24,312 nucleotides of DNA, taken from assembly GCA_035570275.1 (NCBI GenBank), contig DATMNI010000133.1, forward strand, positions 1-24,312, in the 5' to 3' direction. The translations under genes and the position numbers were made by a program. The stretch's first letter is position 1; every line of letters begins with the position of its first letter. Positions 15,985 to 24,190 of this stretch are shown here, piece by piece. Source of the DNA: DATMNI01 sp035570275. GTDB lineage: Bacteria > Acidobacteriota > Terriglobia > Bryobacterales > Bryobacteraceae. The notes beneath the pieces are model-generated. The model was not told where the DNA came from. It saw only the letters and a program-made list of their open reading frames with translations, and made no database searches.

Positions 15985-16971
15985 TTGAGCAGACAGCTAT
16001 CACAAACGGAAATCGACGCCGTTTTCCAGAACATCCAGGAACGGAAACGCGAATCTCCCGCGGTGAAATTCGATTTCCGAAGGCCGGACCGGATTCCGAA
16101 ATCGCAGATCCGGGCCATTCACCTGCTCCACGACACCTTTGTGCGCAACCTGGTTTCGAGCCTCTCGGCGTATCTACGCTCGTACCTCACGGTCAATCTG
16201 GTGAGCGTGGAGCAGCTTTCGTATGCCGAATTCCTGGACGGGCTTCCGTCGCCGACCTGCATTGTCTCGCTCGGGCTGAGCCCTTACGATGGAAGCGCGG
16301 TGATGGAACTGAACCCCTCGCTGGTTTTCCCGATTCTGGAGATGCTGCTCGGCGGCACCGGGAAATCGTCGGCGTCGATTCAACGGGACATCACGGAAAT
16401 CGAGCAAAAACTGCTGGACGGACTGTTCCGCCTCATCCTACGCGATTTGCGGGAAGCCTGGAAAGCGGTCACCGCCATAGACTTCACCATCGAAGCGATG
16501 GAAACGGAACCACAGTTGGTCCATATCCTGGCGCCCAACGAAGCGGTGGTTTCGATCGGCATCGAAATCCGCATCGGCGATACGGTGGGCATGATGAACA
16601 TCGCCATGCCTTCCATGGTGATCAAGATGATGCGGCAGAAATTCGACCAGCAGTGGTCGGTACGGAAGACGCATGCCAATGAGGCGGAGCAGGCTCGTAT
16701 CCTGCGGGTGCTGCGCGATGCCACGATCACGCTCGAAGCCCGCATGGAGGGCCCCACCGTCTCGGTGCGGGACCTGTTGAGCCTCCGCGAAGGGTACTTG
16801 CTGATGTTCGACTACCCGGTGGATCGACCCGTGGAAATGCTGGCCAACGGCGCGCACAAATTCACCGCCCAACTAGTGAGCACCGGCAGGAAAAGAGCGT
16901 GCCTGTTGGAGAAAGTCCGGCCGGCACCCGGTCAAGGCAGAATCAAGGAGGGCGCCGCCGGGGATGGATAA
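15985..16971 (+). CDS. fliM: Flagellar motor switch protein FliM
   Basis: FliM forms the cytoplasmic C-ring and binds CheY-P to reverse rotation. The 328-residue product begins with the conserved peptide LSQTEIDAVF (CheY-P-binding, residues 5-14). The middle domain has YDFRRPDR-like FDFRRPDRIPKSQIRAIH, then GLSPYDGSAVMELNPSLVFPILEMLLGG. A C-terminal SpoA domain covers about 245-315 (VSVRDLLSLREGYLLMFDYPVDRP). I chose the TTG at 15985: AGGAG lies 10 bases upstream and the next residues match the family start. The stop lies about 18 residues beyond the SpoA domain, so the gene runs 40 bases into the convergent neighbour. No other flagellar structural gene is in the window. Confidence 0.93.
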   Translation: MSRQLSQTEIDAVFQNIQERKRESPAVKFDFRRPDRIPKSQIRAIHLLHDTFVRNLVSSLSAYLRSYLTVNLVSVEQLSYAEFLDGLPSPTCIVSLGLSPYDGSAVMELNPSLVFPILEMLLGGTGKSSASIQRDITEIEQKLLDGLFRLILRDLREAWKAVTAIDFTIEAMETEPQLVHILAPNEAVVSIGIEIRIGDTVGMMNIAMPSMVIKMMRQKFDQQWSVRKTHANEAEQARILRVLRDATITLEARMEGPTVSVRDLLSLREGYLLMFDYPVDRPVEMLANGAHKFTAQLVSTGRKRACLLEKVRPAPGQGRIKEGAAGDG

Positions 16972-17552
16972 AAGCCGCGCAGGGCATCCAGGAAGGCGCG
17001 GCCACGCCGCCGGCCATTGTTCCGGTCCAACTCGATATGCTGGAGGAATACCAGGATCTTCAGCACGTCGCCGTCGCGCGTCCTGGTGCTTCCCAAGCGC
17101 TTCACCTCGTTCCTGCGAAACTCTTCGAGGCCGTTCTGCACGATGCGGCAAATCTCTCCCGCCAAAGGGTTTTCGGGGCGGGACTCATAGTAGATGCCGC
17201 TCTGCAAAGTGCGATAGGTGCGGGCCAACGCATCCAGCGCCGCGCGAACGTCCAGGTCCACCACGCCCGGTATTTTGAGCGCCGCCCGCAACACGGCGGC
17301 GGCCACGAAAATCAGCAGGTCCTCGTGCTCGCGTAATTCGCTTTCGGTCATGCGAATGTCCTTGTTTGGGACCTCGACACCCTCCAGCGACGGCATTGGG
17401 TCGCGCTTGCGAGCTTCCTGGAGGTACTCGCAATCCAGCGGGCAGCTTACTGTCACCTCCCGTTCGGTTCCGCAACAAACCGAGCAGATATCGCCTGCCA
17501 CCCCTGGGCAGAAGCGGCGGGGGCGGCGAGTCTGGCAAATCGCACAGGCCAT
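16932..17552 (-). CDS. Cys-rich zinc-ribbon-like protein of unknown function
   Basis: The 206-residue protein opens with a Cys cluster: MACAICQTRRPRRFCPGVAG and then DICSVCCGTEREVTVSCPLDC. Eight Cys lie within the first 42 residues, in CxxC-type pairs fit for one or two zinc ions. The rest is helical and soluble: ESELREHEDLLIFVAAAVLRAAL, then ALDALARTYRTLQSGIYYESR and GLEEFRRNEVKRLG. Proteins with this opening occur widely in Acidobacteriota as hypothetical proteins; I know of no function. It overlaps fliM tail-to-tail by 40 bases and is divergent from the 50-residue gene at 17588. Binding of RNA, DNA or another protein through the zinc module is possible but unproven. Confidence 0.8.
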   Translation of the reverse strand: MACAICQTRRPRRFCPGVAGDICSVCCGTEREVTVSCPLDCEYLQEARKRDPMPSLEGVEVPNKDIRMTESELREHEDLLIFVAAAVLRAALKIPGVVDLDVRAALDALARTYRTLQSGIYYESRPENPLAGEICRIVQNGLEEFRRNEVKRLGSTRTRDGDVLKILVFLQHIELDRNNGRRRGRAFLDALRGFYPSPAAPSLILP

Positions 17553-17587
17553 TCCCTTAGTATAAGAGTTGGAGGACGCAGGGACGA

Positions 17588-17740
17588 ATGAACCGGACTA
17601 ATCTATTCATCAAAGTGGAATTGGACCTCGCGCCCGATGAGCAACCGCAGCGGATTGCGGACGAGATTTGCCGGCGCCTCGCGAAGTTCTACGGCGTCAG
17701 GAACGTGGAGTTGACGAACTACACGAAGGCGGACGAGTAG
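17588..17740 (+). CDS. Small conserved-looking protein, 50 residues
   Basis: An ATG at 17588 opens a 50-residue frame reading MNRTNLFIKVELDLAPDEQP, then RIADEICRRLAKFYGVRNVE, and ends with LTNYTKADE before TAG. The pattern (beta strand, amphipathic helix, beta strand) and codon use fit a real small protein, and the 'RTNLFIKV..GVR..EL' pattern is one I recall from other Acidobacteriota small proteins; I cannot confirm that here. GGAGGA lies 12 bases upstream, and AGGGA closer in. It is divergent from the Cys-rich gene, with a 35-base gap. No function is known to me. Confidence 0.65.
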   Translation: MNRTNLFIKVELDLAPDEQPQRIADEICRRLAKFYGVRNVELTNYTKADE

Positions 17741-17778
17741 GCGCGACCCCTACAGGGGCGAGGCTTTCGCGACCCAGA

Positions 17779-17820
17779 GGGTCGCGGCCACCGGGGCGCG
17801 GCCACCGGGTCGCGGCCACT
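17779..17820. repeat. 14-bp tandem repeat at the dgt 3' end
   Basis: Three units follow one another: GGGTCGCGGCCACC (17779-17792), GGGGCGCGGCCACC (17793-17806) and GGGTCGCGGCCACT (17807-17820). The array ends on the dgt stop codon (17819-17821) and separates it from the convergent small gene. GC-rich folding may contribute to termination in both directions. Confidence 0.85.
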
Positions 17821-18946
17821 ACTCGCCGGGGACCGGGCCGATCATCTGCCGGTACGTCCGGTAGAAGAAGCCATCGGTCATGCCGGCGATGTAGTCGCAA
17901 ACCACGCGATGGGGGGGCTCCGACTCAACCTGCTGGGCGTAAGGTTGCGGCAGGCGGCCGGTTCGATCCAGGAAGAACCGGAAGAGTTCGCCAATCAGAG
18001 CTACCGACCGGCGCCGCTCCTCCTCCACAGCCTTCGACGCGTATACCTCTTCGTACAAGAAGCGCTTGAGGTGGCGGCTGGTCTCGGCGGCTTCCGGTGT
18101 GAACGCCGCGAGGCGGCCCGGGCAGTTGCGAACATCCTCCGCATCACTCGCGCCGGATTCCTCCGCGCGGCTCACAGTGCCTTCGATCAACCCCGAGACC
18201 AGAACGTCGATGAGGTGCCTCAACCCCTCGTGGAAGCGCTCGCGATCGGTGGCGCCGGGGAATTGCGTTTCCACGGTTTCGTAGATGGCCCGGTACTGCG
18301 GCACACATTCGGCCACGGCTCCGGCCGTGAGCAGGCCGGCGGAGAACGCGTCATCGAGGTCGGCCGAATTATAGGCAACTTCGTCGGCCAGATCGATTAA
18401 CTGCGCCTCCAGAACGGGGCGGAGGCCCGGCAGGTAGGCATCCCACTCGGGGCGCTCGCCGGGGCCGAAATCGTGCGAGTGCTTGACGATGCCCTCGCGA
18501 ACCTCAAAAGTCAGGTTCAGACCCGGAAAACGGGCATATCGCTGCTCAAAGCTCTCGACGATCCGCAGCGCGTGGAGATTGTGGTCGAAGCCCTCGCCGA
18601 ACCGCTGCATCTGGCGATTCAATTCTTCCTCACCGGCGTGGGCGAAAGGGGGATGGCCGATATCGTGGGCCAGTGCCAGCGCCTCGGTGAGATCCTCGTC
18701 CAGCCCGAGCACGTTGGCCAGCGTCCGGGCGATCTGGGCCACTTCAATGGTGTGAGTCAGCCGGTTACGAAAGTGGTCGGAAAGCCCCGCGGTGAAGACC
18801 TGGGTCTTGGCTTCCAGGCGCCGGAAGGCCCGGGAGTGAATTACGCGGTCGCGGTCGCGTTGGAAGGCGTTACGGTACGGGTGATCCGGTTCAGGGTACC
18901 GCCGCCCCCGGCTTCGCTCTACCGCAAACCGCAAGCGCGCCAACAT
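17819..18946 (-). CDS. dgt: Deoxyguanosinetriphosphate triphosphohydrolase-like protein (HD family)
   Basis: dNTP triphosphohydrolases of the HD superfamily cut dNTPs to nucleoside and tripolyphosphate in the cytoplasm; they tune nucleotide pools and can limit phage. The product has 375 residues, the size of the shorter Dgt-like class. It shows SRAFRRLEAKTQVF, the first metal His H65 in RLTHTIEVAQIARTLA, the HD pair H94/D95 in LAHDIGHPPFAHAGEEELN, FDHNLHALRIVE, and the last metal Asp in DLADEVAYNSADLDD. All catalytic metal ligands are present. Its ATG lies 15 bases after the stop of the TPR gene, with no clear Shine-Dalgarno, and a 7-bp-stem hairpin lies across that gap. It is likely the last gene of the lolD-clpC-TPR-dgt row. 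Confidence 0.92.
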   Translation of the reverse strand: MLARLRFAVERSRGRRYPEPDHPYRNAFQRDRDRVIHSRAFRRLEAKTQVFTAGLSDHFRNRLTHTIEVAQIARTLANVLGLDEDLTEALALAHDIGHPPFAHAGEEELNRQMQRFGEGFDHNLHALRIVESFEQRYARFPGLNLTFEVREGIVKHSHDFGPGERPEWDAYLPGLRPVLEAQLIDLADEVAYNSADLDDAFSAGLLTAGAVAECVPQYRAIYETVETQFPGATDRERFHEGLRHLIDVLVSGLIEGTVSRAEESGASDAEDVRNCPGRLAAFTPEAAETSRHLKRFLYEEVYASKAVEEERRRSVALIGELFRFFLDRTGRLPQPYAQQVESEPPHRVVCDYIAGMTDGFFYRTYRQMIGPVPGE

Positions 18947-18948
18947 GA

Positions 18949-18971
18949 CGGGCAGCGCGGCTTACTGCCCG
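18949..18971. promoter_or_regulatory. Hairpin across the TPR stop / dgt start junction
   Basis: CGGGCAG (18949-18955) can pair with CTGCCCG (18965-18971) around a 9-base loop. In the mRNA (minus strand) the stem covers the TPR gene's last codons and stop and the site where the dgt ribosome binding site should be. Ribosomes finishing the TPR gene would open it, which would couple the two; this is inference. Confidence 0.35.
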
Positions 18972-19660
18972 GGAATCTCGCCGAGTATGGTAAGCGCAAC
19001 CTGCCCGGCCTGGCCTGGCGTGGTGCGCAGCGGTTCCAGAAGCTTGCGCGCTTCGGCGGGTTTCTTCACCTTGAAATAGCGCGCCAACTCAATGGTGGCC
19101 TGCTCTTTGGAAACGAAAATCGTGGGACTGGCCATCAGATCGCGCAGGATCTTTTCGCCCTGGGTTTCGCGGCCATCGGCGAAATAAATCTGGGCCAGCG
19201 ATAGCTTGGCCAGGGAAGCGTACTTGTCGTCTCCCTTTTGGGACACGTCGAGAAAGATCTTCTCGGCCTCCGCCAGTTTGCCCTGGTCGGCCTTGATGGA
19301 ACCCAGGTAGTACTGGGCGATTTCACCCTCAGCGCTTCCCGAGTATTTGGTTTGCAGGTCGCCAAACGCTTTGAGGGCCGCCTGACTCTTGGCGTCTTCG
19401 GTGGGAAACGCGAGGCCGCCGTTGGCGGATTGACCCACTCCCGCCTCCTGGACCCTAATGGCCGCGGCCAGCGCCTGTTCGCGATCGGCGTGCTGTTGGC
19501 GCTGGTAGTACACGAAGCCGATAGTCAGGACCACGACTACGACGGCCAGCGCGCCATACCGGGCGATGTCCTTCTGGTGATGCCCAAAGAAGGTAAATGT
19601 GTGTTCGACTTCAAGGGCGAACTTATCGGTTTTAAGCTCTTTGCGGGTGATTCTAGACAC
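18962..19660 (-). CDS. Single-pass membrane protein with TPR-like domain (YfgM-like)
   Basis: I chose the GTG at 19660, which has GAGG five bases upstream and yields 232 residues; the longer open frame to 19747 has a poor, uncharacteristic lead. The N-terminus (SRITRKELKTDKFALEVEHT) is cytosolic. One membrane helix follows at about 35-51 (YGALAVVVVVLTIGFVYY). The outer part has tetratricopeptide-like helix pairs: AALKAFGDLQTKYSGSAEGE, then AQYYLGSIKADQGKLAEAEK and SLAKLSLAQIYFADGRETQG. This layout matches the TPR_21/YfgM type, which works next to the SecYEG translocon and periplasmic chaperones in some bacteria. It lies 132 bases after clpC and 15 before dgt. Confidence 0.82.
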   Translation of the reverse strand: MSRITRKELKTDKFALEVEHTFTFFGHHQKDIARYGALAVVVVVLTIGFVYYQRQQHADREQALAAAIRVQEAGVGQSANGGLAFPTEDAKSQAALKAFGDLQTKYSGSAEGEIAQYYLGSIKADQGKLAEAEKIFLDVSQKGDDKYASLAKLSLAQIYFADGRETQGEKILRDLMASPTIFVSKEQATIELARYFKVKKPAEARKLLEPLRTTPGQAGQVALTILGEIPGQ

Positions 19661-19792
19661 GAAAACCTCAGACGGATGGAAGTTCCATCGTAACACGGTG
19701 GAGCCCGCTTCGCAGCGGCCGCTGTGATTCCGGGCTGGCTGATTCAAACAAAGTCCACCGGCAGCGGCGGGATGGTGTGAGCGAGTAGCCGC

Positions 19793-22282
19793 TCAGAACG
19801 TGTACAACAGCGTCCCCGGCGCCATTTCCGCCGGGCCGCCGGCCGTCACCGCCGCCTCGCCGGCCGCCTCACCCTCCGCGTTGATCTGCCGATAGAAGAT
19901 CCCGGTGTCCCCGAGATATACCTCGAGCTCCGCGGGCCGCGGCAAGGTTCCCTGGATCAGCGCCTCGCTGAGCGGGTCCTCGATATACTTCTGCAACGCC
20001 CGGCGCAAGGGCCGCGCGCCGTAACTGCGGTCGCCGCAGGTCTTCTCCAGGATGTACTTGGAAGCATCCGGCGCCAGCTTGAGCTTGATCTGCTTGGCCA
20101 CCAGGTTCAGGTTCACCTGGGTCACCAGCAGATCGATGATCTGGAGCAGATCGTCGTCGGTCAGCGAAGTGAACAGGATCACTTCGTCCAGGCGGTTCAG
20201 GAATTCGGGGTTGAACGCCTTCTTCACCTCGGACCGCACCATTTCCTCAATCTTCGAAGAGACGCCCTCGCCCATCGGCGCCGAGAACCCCAGGTGGCCG
20301 CGCTTCTCCAGGAACCGCGCGCCCAGGTTCGAGGTCATGATGATAATCGTGTTCTTGAAGTCCACCTGGTTGCCCAGCCCGTCGGTCAACTGGCCGTCTT
20401 CGAACACCTGCAGCAGAATGTTGTAAACATCGGGGTGCGCCTTTTCGATTTCATCCAGCAGGATGATGGAATACGGATTGCGCTTCACGCGCTCGGTCAA
20501 CTGGCCGCCCTCTTCGTAACCCACATAGCCGGGGGGCGAACCGATCAGCTTGGAGATGGAGTGCTTCTCCATGTACTCGGACATGTCGAACCGCACCAGG
20601 CTCTTCTCGCTGCCGAACAGGAACCCGGCCAGCGCGCGCGCCACTTCGGTCTTGCCCACGCCCGTCGGCCCCAGGAACAGGAAACTGCCGGCCGGCCGGT
20701 TGCTCGCTTTCAAGCCCGCGCGCGACCGGCGGATGGCCCGAGCCAGAGCCGAAATTGCCTTCTCTTGGCTGATCACGCGTTTGTGCAGCTCTACTTCGAT
20801 GCGCAGCAGCTTGGCGATTTCTTCTTCCTTGATCGACGTCATCGGCACGCCGGTCCAGCGCGCCACCACGTCTTCGATATCGTCCTTGGTCACGCAGCCA
20901 GTGGAGGAATCGTCCAGGTTGTACTTCTCCCGGAGCTGCCGCATGTTCTCGCGCTCTTTGCGCTCTTCGTCGGAATAGAACCGCGCCTTCTCGAATTCGT
21001 GATTGGCGATGGCGTTCTCCATGCGGTGCACGATAAACTTGATGCGCTTCTGGATGTCCGCCAGGTCGGCCGGCAGCGTGGTCTGCCGCAGTTTCACGCG
21101 CGCGCCGGCCTCATCGATCAGGTCGATGGCCTTATCCGGCAGGTAGCGGTCCGGAATGTAGCGGCTGGAGGTGTAGACCGCGGTTTCGATGGCGTCGTCG
21201 GTGTACGCCACGGCGTGGAATTTTTCGTACCGGTCCTTGATGCCGAACAGGATCTTGATGGCGTCGCCCTCGTTGGGCGGCGGAACCTTCACGGCCTGGA
21301 AGCGCCGTTCCAGCGACCGGTCTTTCTCGATGGACTTGCGGAACTCGGCCGGCGTGGTGGCCCCGATGCACTGGATTTCGCCGCGCGAAAGGGCCGGCTT
21401 CAGAATGTTGGCGGCGTCCAGCGATCCCTCGGCCGAGCCGGCGCCGACCAGAGTGTGCAGTTCGTCGATGAAGATGATGGCGTTCTGGTTTTCCATCAGC
21501 TCCTTCATGATGGTCTTGAGCCGCTCTTCGAACTGGCCGCGATATTTGGTGCCGGCCACGATCAGCGACAGGTCCAGCGCCAGGATGCGCTTATCGGCCA
21601 GGAACGAAGGCACGTCGCCTTCGGCGATGCGTTGCGCCAACCCTTCCACAATGGCGGTCTTGCCCACGCCCGGCTCCCCGATCAGCACCGGGTTGTTCTT
21701 GGTGCGGCGGCACAGGATCTGCACCACGCGCTCCAGTTCGTAATCGCGCCCGATCAGCGGGTCGAGCGTATTGTCCATGGCGGCCTGGGTGAGGTCGCGG
21801 CTGAACTCGGCCAGCAGGGAGCTTTCCTTGGGCCGCGCCGAAGCCACTTTTTCGCTCTGCGAGCGCGCCAGTTCCTCGCGGATGGTGGAAAGGCGCAGCC
21901 CGCGCTCGTGCAGAATCTCCGCGGCGAAGCACTTCTCCTCGCGCAGCAGACCCAGCAGCAGGTGCTCGGTGCCGATGTGCTTGTGATTCAGACGCTCAGC
22001 CTCTTCGGCTCCGTAGGCCAGCACCCGCTTGCACTCGTGGCTGAGCGGAAGGTCCACCGACGTGGACACCTTCTCGCGGATGGTAGTGTGGCCCTCAATC
22101 TGCTTCCGGATGGATTCTACCGCGGCATGCGAACGCAGAAACCGGTTCGCCAGCGCCTTATCCTCGCGCAGCAGGCCCAGGAGCAGGTGTTCGGTCTCAA
22201 TGTACGGGCTGCCGAACTGGCTGGCCTCGTACCGCGCGAAGAAGATCACCCTTCGCGCCTTCTCCGTGTAACGCTCGAACAT
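19793..22282 (-). CDS. clpC: ATP-dependent Clp protease ATP-binding subunit ClpC
   Basis: ClpC is an AAA+ unfoldase that feeds ClpP and handles damaged or regulatory proteins in the cytoplasm. The product has 829 residues. A double Clp N-domain comes first (residues 1-145, with the repeated TEHLLLGLLRE at 30 and 105). The first AAA module has Walker A GEPGVGKT at 202-209 and the Walker B IIFIDELHTL. A UVR-type middle region follows near 420-450 (IKFIVHRMENAI). The second AAA module has Walker A GPTGVGKT near 538-545 and SIILLDEIEKAHPDV. The tail is Ala/Gly-rich and contains a 12-bp in-frame duplication (GEAA twice, 19850-19873). It is 23 bases after lolD. No McsAB or CtsR gene is nearby, so the stress regulation known in Firmicutes cannot be assumed. 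Confidence 0.97.
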   Translation of the reverse strand: MFERYTEKARRVIFFARYEASQFGSPYIETEHLLLGLLREDKALANRFLRSHAAVESIRKQIEGHTTIREKVSTSVDLPLSHECKRVLAYGAEEAERLNHKHIGTEHLLLGLLREEKCFAAEILHERGLRLSTIREELARSQSEKVASARPKESSLLAEFSRDLTQAAMDNTLDPLIGRDYELERVVQILCRRTKNNPVLIGEPGVGKTAIVEGLAQRIAEGDVPSFLADKRILALDLSLIVAGTKYRGQFEERLKTIMKELMENQNAIIFIDELHTLVGAGSAEGSLDAANILKPALSRGEIQCIGATTPAEFRKSIEKDRSLERRFQAVKVPPPNEGDAIKILFGIKDRYEKFHAVAYTDDAIETAVYTSSRYIPDRYLPDKAIDLIDEAGARVKLRQTTLPADLADIQKRIKFIVHRMENAIANHEFEKARFYSDEERKERENMRQLREKYNLDDSSTGCVTKDDIEDVVARWTGVPMTSIKEEEIAKLLRIEVELHKRVISQEKAISALARAIRRSRAGLKASNRPAGSFLFLGPTGVGKTEVARALAGFLFGSEKSLVRFDMSEYMEKHSISKLIGSPPGYVGYEEGGQLTERVKRNPYSIILLDEIEKAHPDVYNILLQVFEDGQLTDGLGNQVDFKNTIIIMTSNLGARFLEKRGHLGFSAPMGEGVSSKIEEMVRSEVKKAFNPEFLNRLDEVILFTSLTDDDLLQIIDLLVTQVNLNLVAKQIKLKLAPDASKYILEKTCGDRSYGARPLRRALQKYIEDPLSEALIQGTLPRPAELEVYLGDTGIFYRQINAEGEAAGEAAVTAGGPAEMAPGTLLYTF

Positions 22283-22305
22283 ATAAAAGTGACGCCCCCT
22301 ATAAC

Positions 22306-23052
22306 TTAAAGATACTCCGATTGGCTTCCCGGTTGCGAACCAATTGGGTTGGCCGGTGGTTTAATTGGTGGCATACCTGGTACCAGGCCGCCTTTATCCA
22401 GGCTCAAGACACGATCGCAACGCCGTGCGAATTCCAAATTGTGAGTGACGAAGACCGAAGTGAGCCGATGCGAGCGGTGCAGGCCTTCCAGGAGTTCGAA
22501 TATCATTTCGGCAGTCCGGAAGTCCAGGTTCCCCGTGGGCTCATCGGCAAGCAGCACCGACGGTGTGCCGGCCAGCGCCCGGGCCAGCACCACCCGCTGT
22601 TGTTCTCCACCCGATAGCTCACCGGCGCGGTGCGACGCCCGCGCATGAAGCCCTACTTCATCCAACCTCGCCAGCGATTCGGAAGCCGCTTTGGCGTGCG
22701 GCAAGCCCCGAATCAGCAACGGCATCATCACATTCTCCAACGCCGAAAACTCAGGCAACAGATAGTGAATCTGCCAAACGAACCCAATTTCCCGATTGCG
22801 GAAGTCCGATTGTTCTGAGTGAGTGAGCCCTGAGATCTCTGTACCTCCGTAGTATATCGCACCGCTCGAAGGACTGTCTAGACCGCCCAACAGGTGCAGA
22901 AGCGTGGACTTCCCAGCGCCCGACTCGCCCACCAGCGCCAGCATTTCCCCGCGCTCCACGTCCAGGCTCAGGCCTTCGAAAACCACCAGGTCCGCGTTGC
23001 CGGACCGGTACTTTTTGGTCAAATCGCGCGCGCGAATGTAGCCTTCAGCCAT
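22306..23052 (-). CDS. lolD: LolD-like ABC transporter ATP-binding protein
   Basis: This is the ATPase subunit of the LolCDE/MacB-type class, which drives lipoprotein release from the inner membrane to LolA or export of other substrates. It has 248 residues. Walker A is GESGAGKST (42-50), the signature motif is LSGGEQQR (146-153), Walker B is VLLADEPTGNLD (166-177) and the switch His is H204. The Q-loop region reads FVWQIHYLLPEF; most LolD proteins have F for W93, and the HxLLPEF pattern is LolD-like. The C-terminal 25 residues are Pro-rich and degenerate (PPIK, PPAN, PIGS, QPGS) with an approximate 12-bp period. No LolC/LolE permease gene is adjacent; upstream is a repeat array. Confidence 0.9.
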   Translation of the reverse strand: MAEGYIRARDLTKKYRSGNADLVVFEGLSLDVERGEMLALVGESGAGKSTLLHLLGGLDSPSSGAIYYGGTEISGLTHSEQSDFRNREIGFVWQIHYLLPEFSALENVMMPLLIRGLPHAKAASESLARLDEVGLHARASHRAGELSGGEQQRVVLARALAGTPSVLLADEPTGNLDFRTAEMIFELLEGLHRSHRLTSVFVTHNLEFARRCDRVLSLDKGGLVPGMPPIKPPANPIGSQPGSQSEYL

Positions 23053-23092
23053 CCACCGCTACCATAACACCAAGCGGCGGCGGGACAAGGGA

Positions 23093-23220
23093 CCGGCTCG
23101 GGGGCGAGGGTCGGGGGCCAGGGGTCGGCGGCCAGGGGCCAGGGGTCGGGGCCACGGGTCGGGGGCCAGGGGCCAGCGGTCGGGGGCCGGGGATCCCGGG
23201 GGTCGGAGCCAAGGGGCTGG
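23093..23220 (+). repeat. G-rich heptamer-based tandem array with quadruplex potential
   Basis: The stretch is built from imperfect 14-bp units of the form TCGGGGGCCAGGGG with 7-bp half units (CCAGGGG, CCAGCGG) between them. G-runs of 3-5 are spaced by 2-4 bases around 23134-23175, so a G-quadruplex is possible on the + strand. It lies between the pirin stop and the lolD start, both read on the minus strand, so a cotranscript would carry the C-rich complement. No promoter can be read in it. It fills most of the 177-base gap. Confidence 0.8.
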
Positions 23221-23229
23221 GTGCCGCTT

Positions 23230-24144
23230 TCAGCTCTTTTTCTCGGTCTTTAAGAACGTTCCGCGCTCCAGTTCCTGGAAGGCGTTCCGCAATTGCTCCT
23301 GGGTATTCATCACGATCGGTCCGTACCAGGCCACCGGCTCTTCGAGAGGCTTGCCCGACACCAGGAGGAAACGGATGCCGTCATCCCCGGCCTGGACCGT
23401 GACTTCATCGCCGGTGTCGAATAGCACCAGCGAGCGGTTGTCCGCCTCCGCGGGAGGCGCCGTGTCCGACCACCCGACCCCTTCAGTGGGCACCGCCAGC
23501 GGACCAGACGCGTTGCAGAACTTTCCGGACCCTGCAAACACGTAAGCGAAGGCGTGGCGAGTGGTCTCAACCGGAAGACTTCTCCTCCGGCCCGGCGGCA
23601 CGGACACGTCGAGGTAAATCGGGTCGGCGGCGATCCCATCAACCGGGCCCGCCTTGCCCCAAAAATTTCCGCATACGATGCGAACTTCGGTGCCGTCGTC
23701 GTCCTTGATCTCCGGGATGTCGGGCGCTTTGACCTCCTGGTAACGCGGCGCGGTCATCTTGAGGGACGAGGGAAGGTTGGCCCACAACTGAAATCCGTGC
23801 ATGCGGCCCGACTGGTCGCCCTTCGGCATCTCCTGGTGGATGATGCCGCTGCCCGCCGTCATCCACTGCACGTCGCCGGCGGCGATGGCGCCGTGGTTCC
23901 CCATGCTGTCGCCGTGCTCCACGCTGCCGGCGAGAACATACGTGATGGTCTCGATCCCGCGGTGGGGGTGCCACGGAAAGCCCGCCAGATAGTCGTCCGG
24001 AACATCGTTGCGGAAATCGTCGAGCAGGAGGAACGGGTCGAATTCCTTGGTATTGCCGAAACCGAACGCGCGGCGCAGATGCACGCCAGCGCCTTCCAGG
24101 GCTGGTTTAGACTTGATCAGCCGCTTCACTGGCCGTATGGACAT
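23230..24144 (-). CDS. Pirin family protein
   Basis: Pirins are bicupin Fe(II)-binding proteins; bacterial members include quercetin 2,3-dioxygenases and redox-sensing or metabolic regulators. The product has 304 residues. The N-terminal cupin carries the metal ligands H59, H61, H103 and E105 in PWHPHRGIETITYVLAGSVEH and GSGIIHQEMP. The second cupin (about 165-275) follows with AYVFAGSGKF and VLFDTGDEV. A short extra tail ends KTEKKS. All four metal ligands are present, so activity is plausible, but the substrate cannot be told. It seems to be a single transcription unit; the next gene on the minus strand is lolD, beyond a G-rich array. Confidence 0.93.
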   Translation of the reverse strand: MSIRPVKRLIKSKPALEGAGVHLRRAFGFGNTKEFDPFLLLDDFRNDVPDDYLAGFPWHPHRGIETITYVLAGSVEHGDSMGNHGAIAAGDVQWMTAGSGIIHQEMPKGDQSGRMHGFQLWANLPSSLKMTAPRYQEVKAPDIPEIKDDDGTEVRIVCGNFWGKAGPVDGIAADPIYLDVSVPPGRRRSLPVETTRHAFAYVFAGSGKFCNASGPLAVPTEGVGWSDTAPPAEADNRSLVLFDTGDEVTVQAGDDGIRFLLVSGKPLEEPVAWYGPIVMNTQEQLRNAFQELERGTFLKTEKKS

Positions 24145-24190
24145 GGATGCCTCCGTAAGAAGAGTCTAACCAACTTAGATGCGGATGGTC

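Noticed and set aside
20294..22309. A 671-residue plus-strand open frame opposite clpC
   Set aside because: It is the antisense shadow of a complete ClpC with all Walker motifs; its own composition is unnatural.
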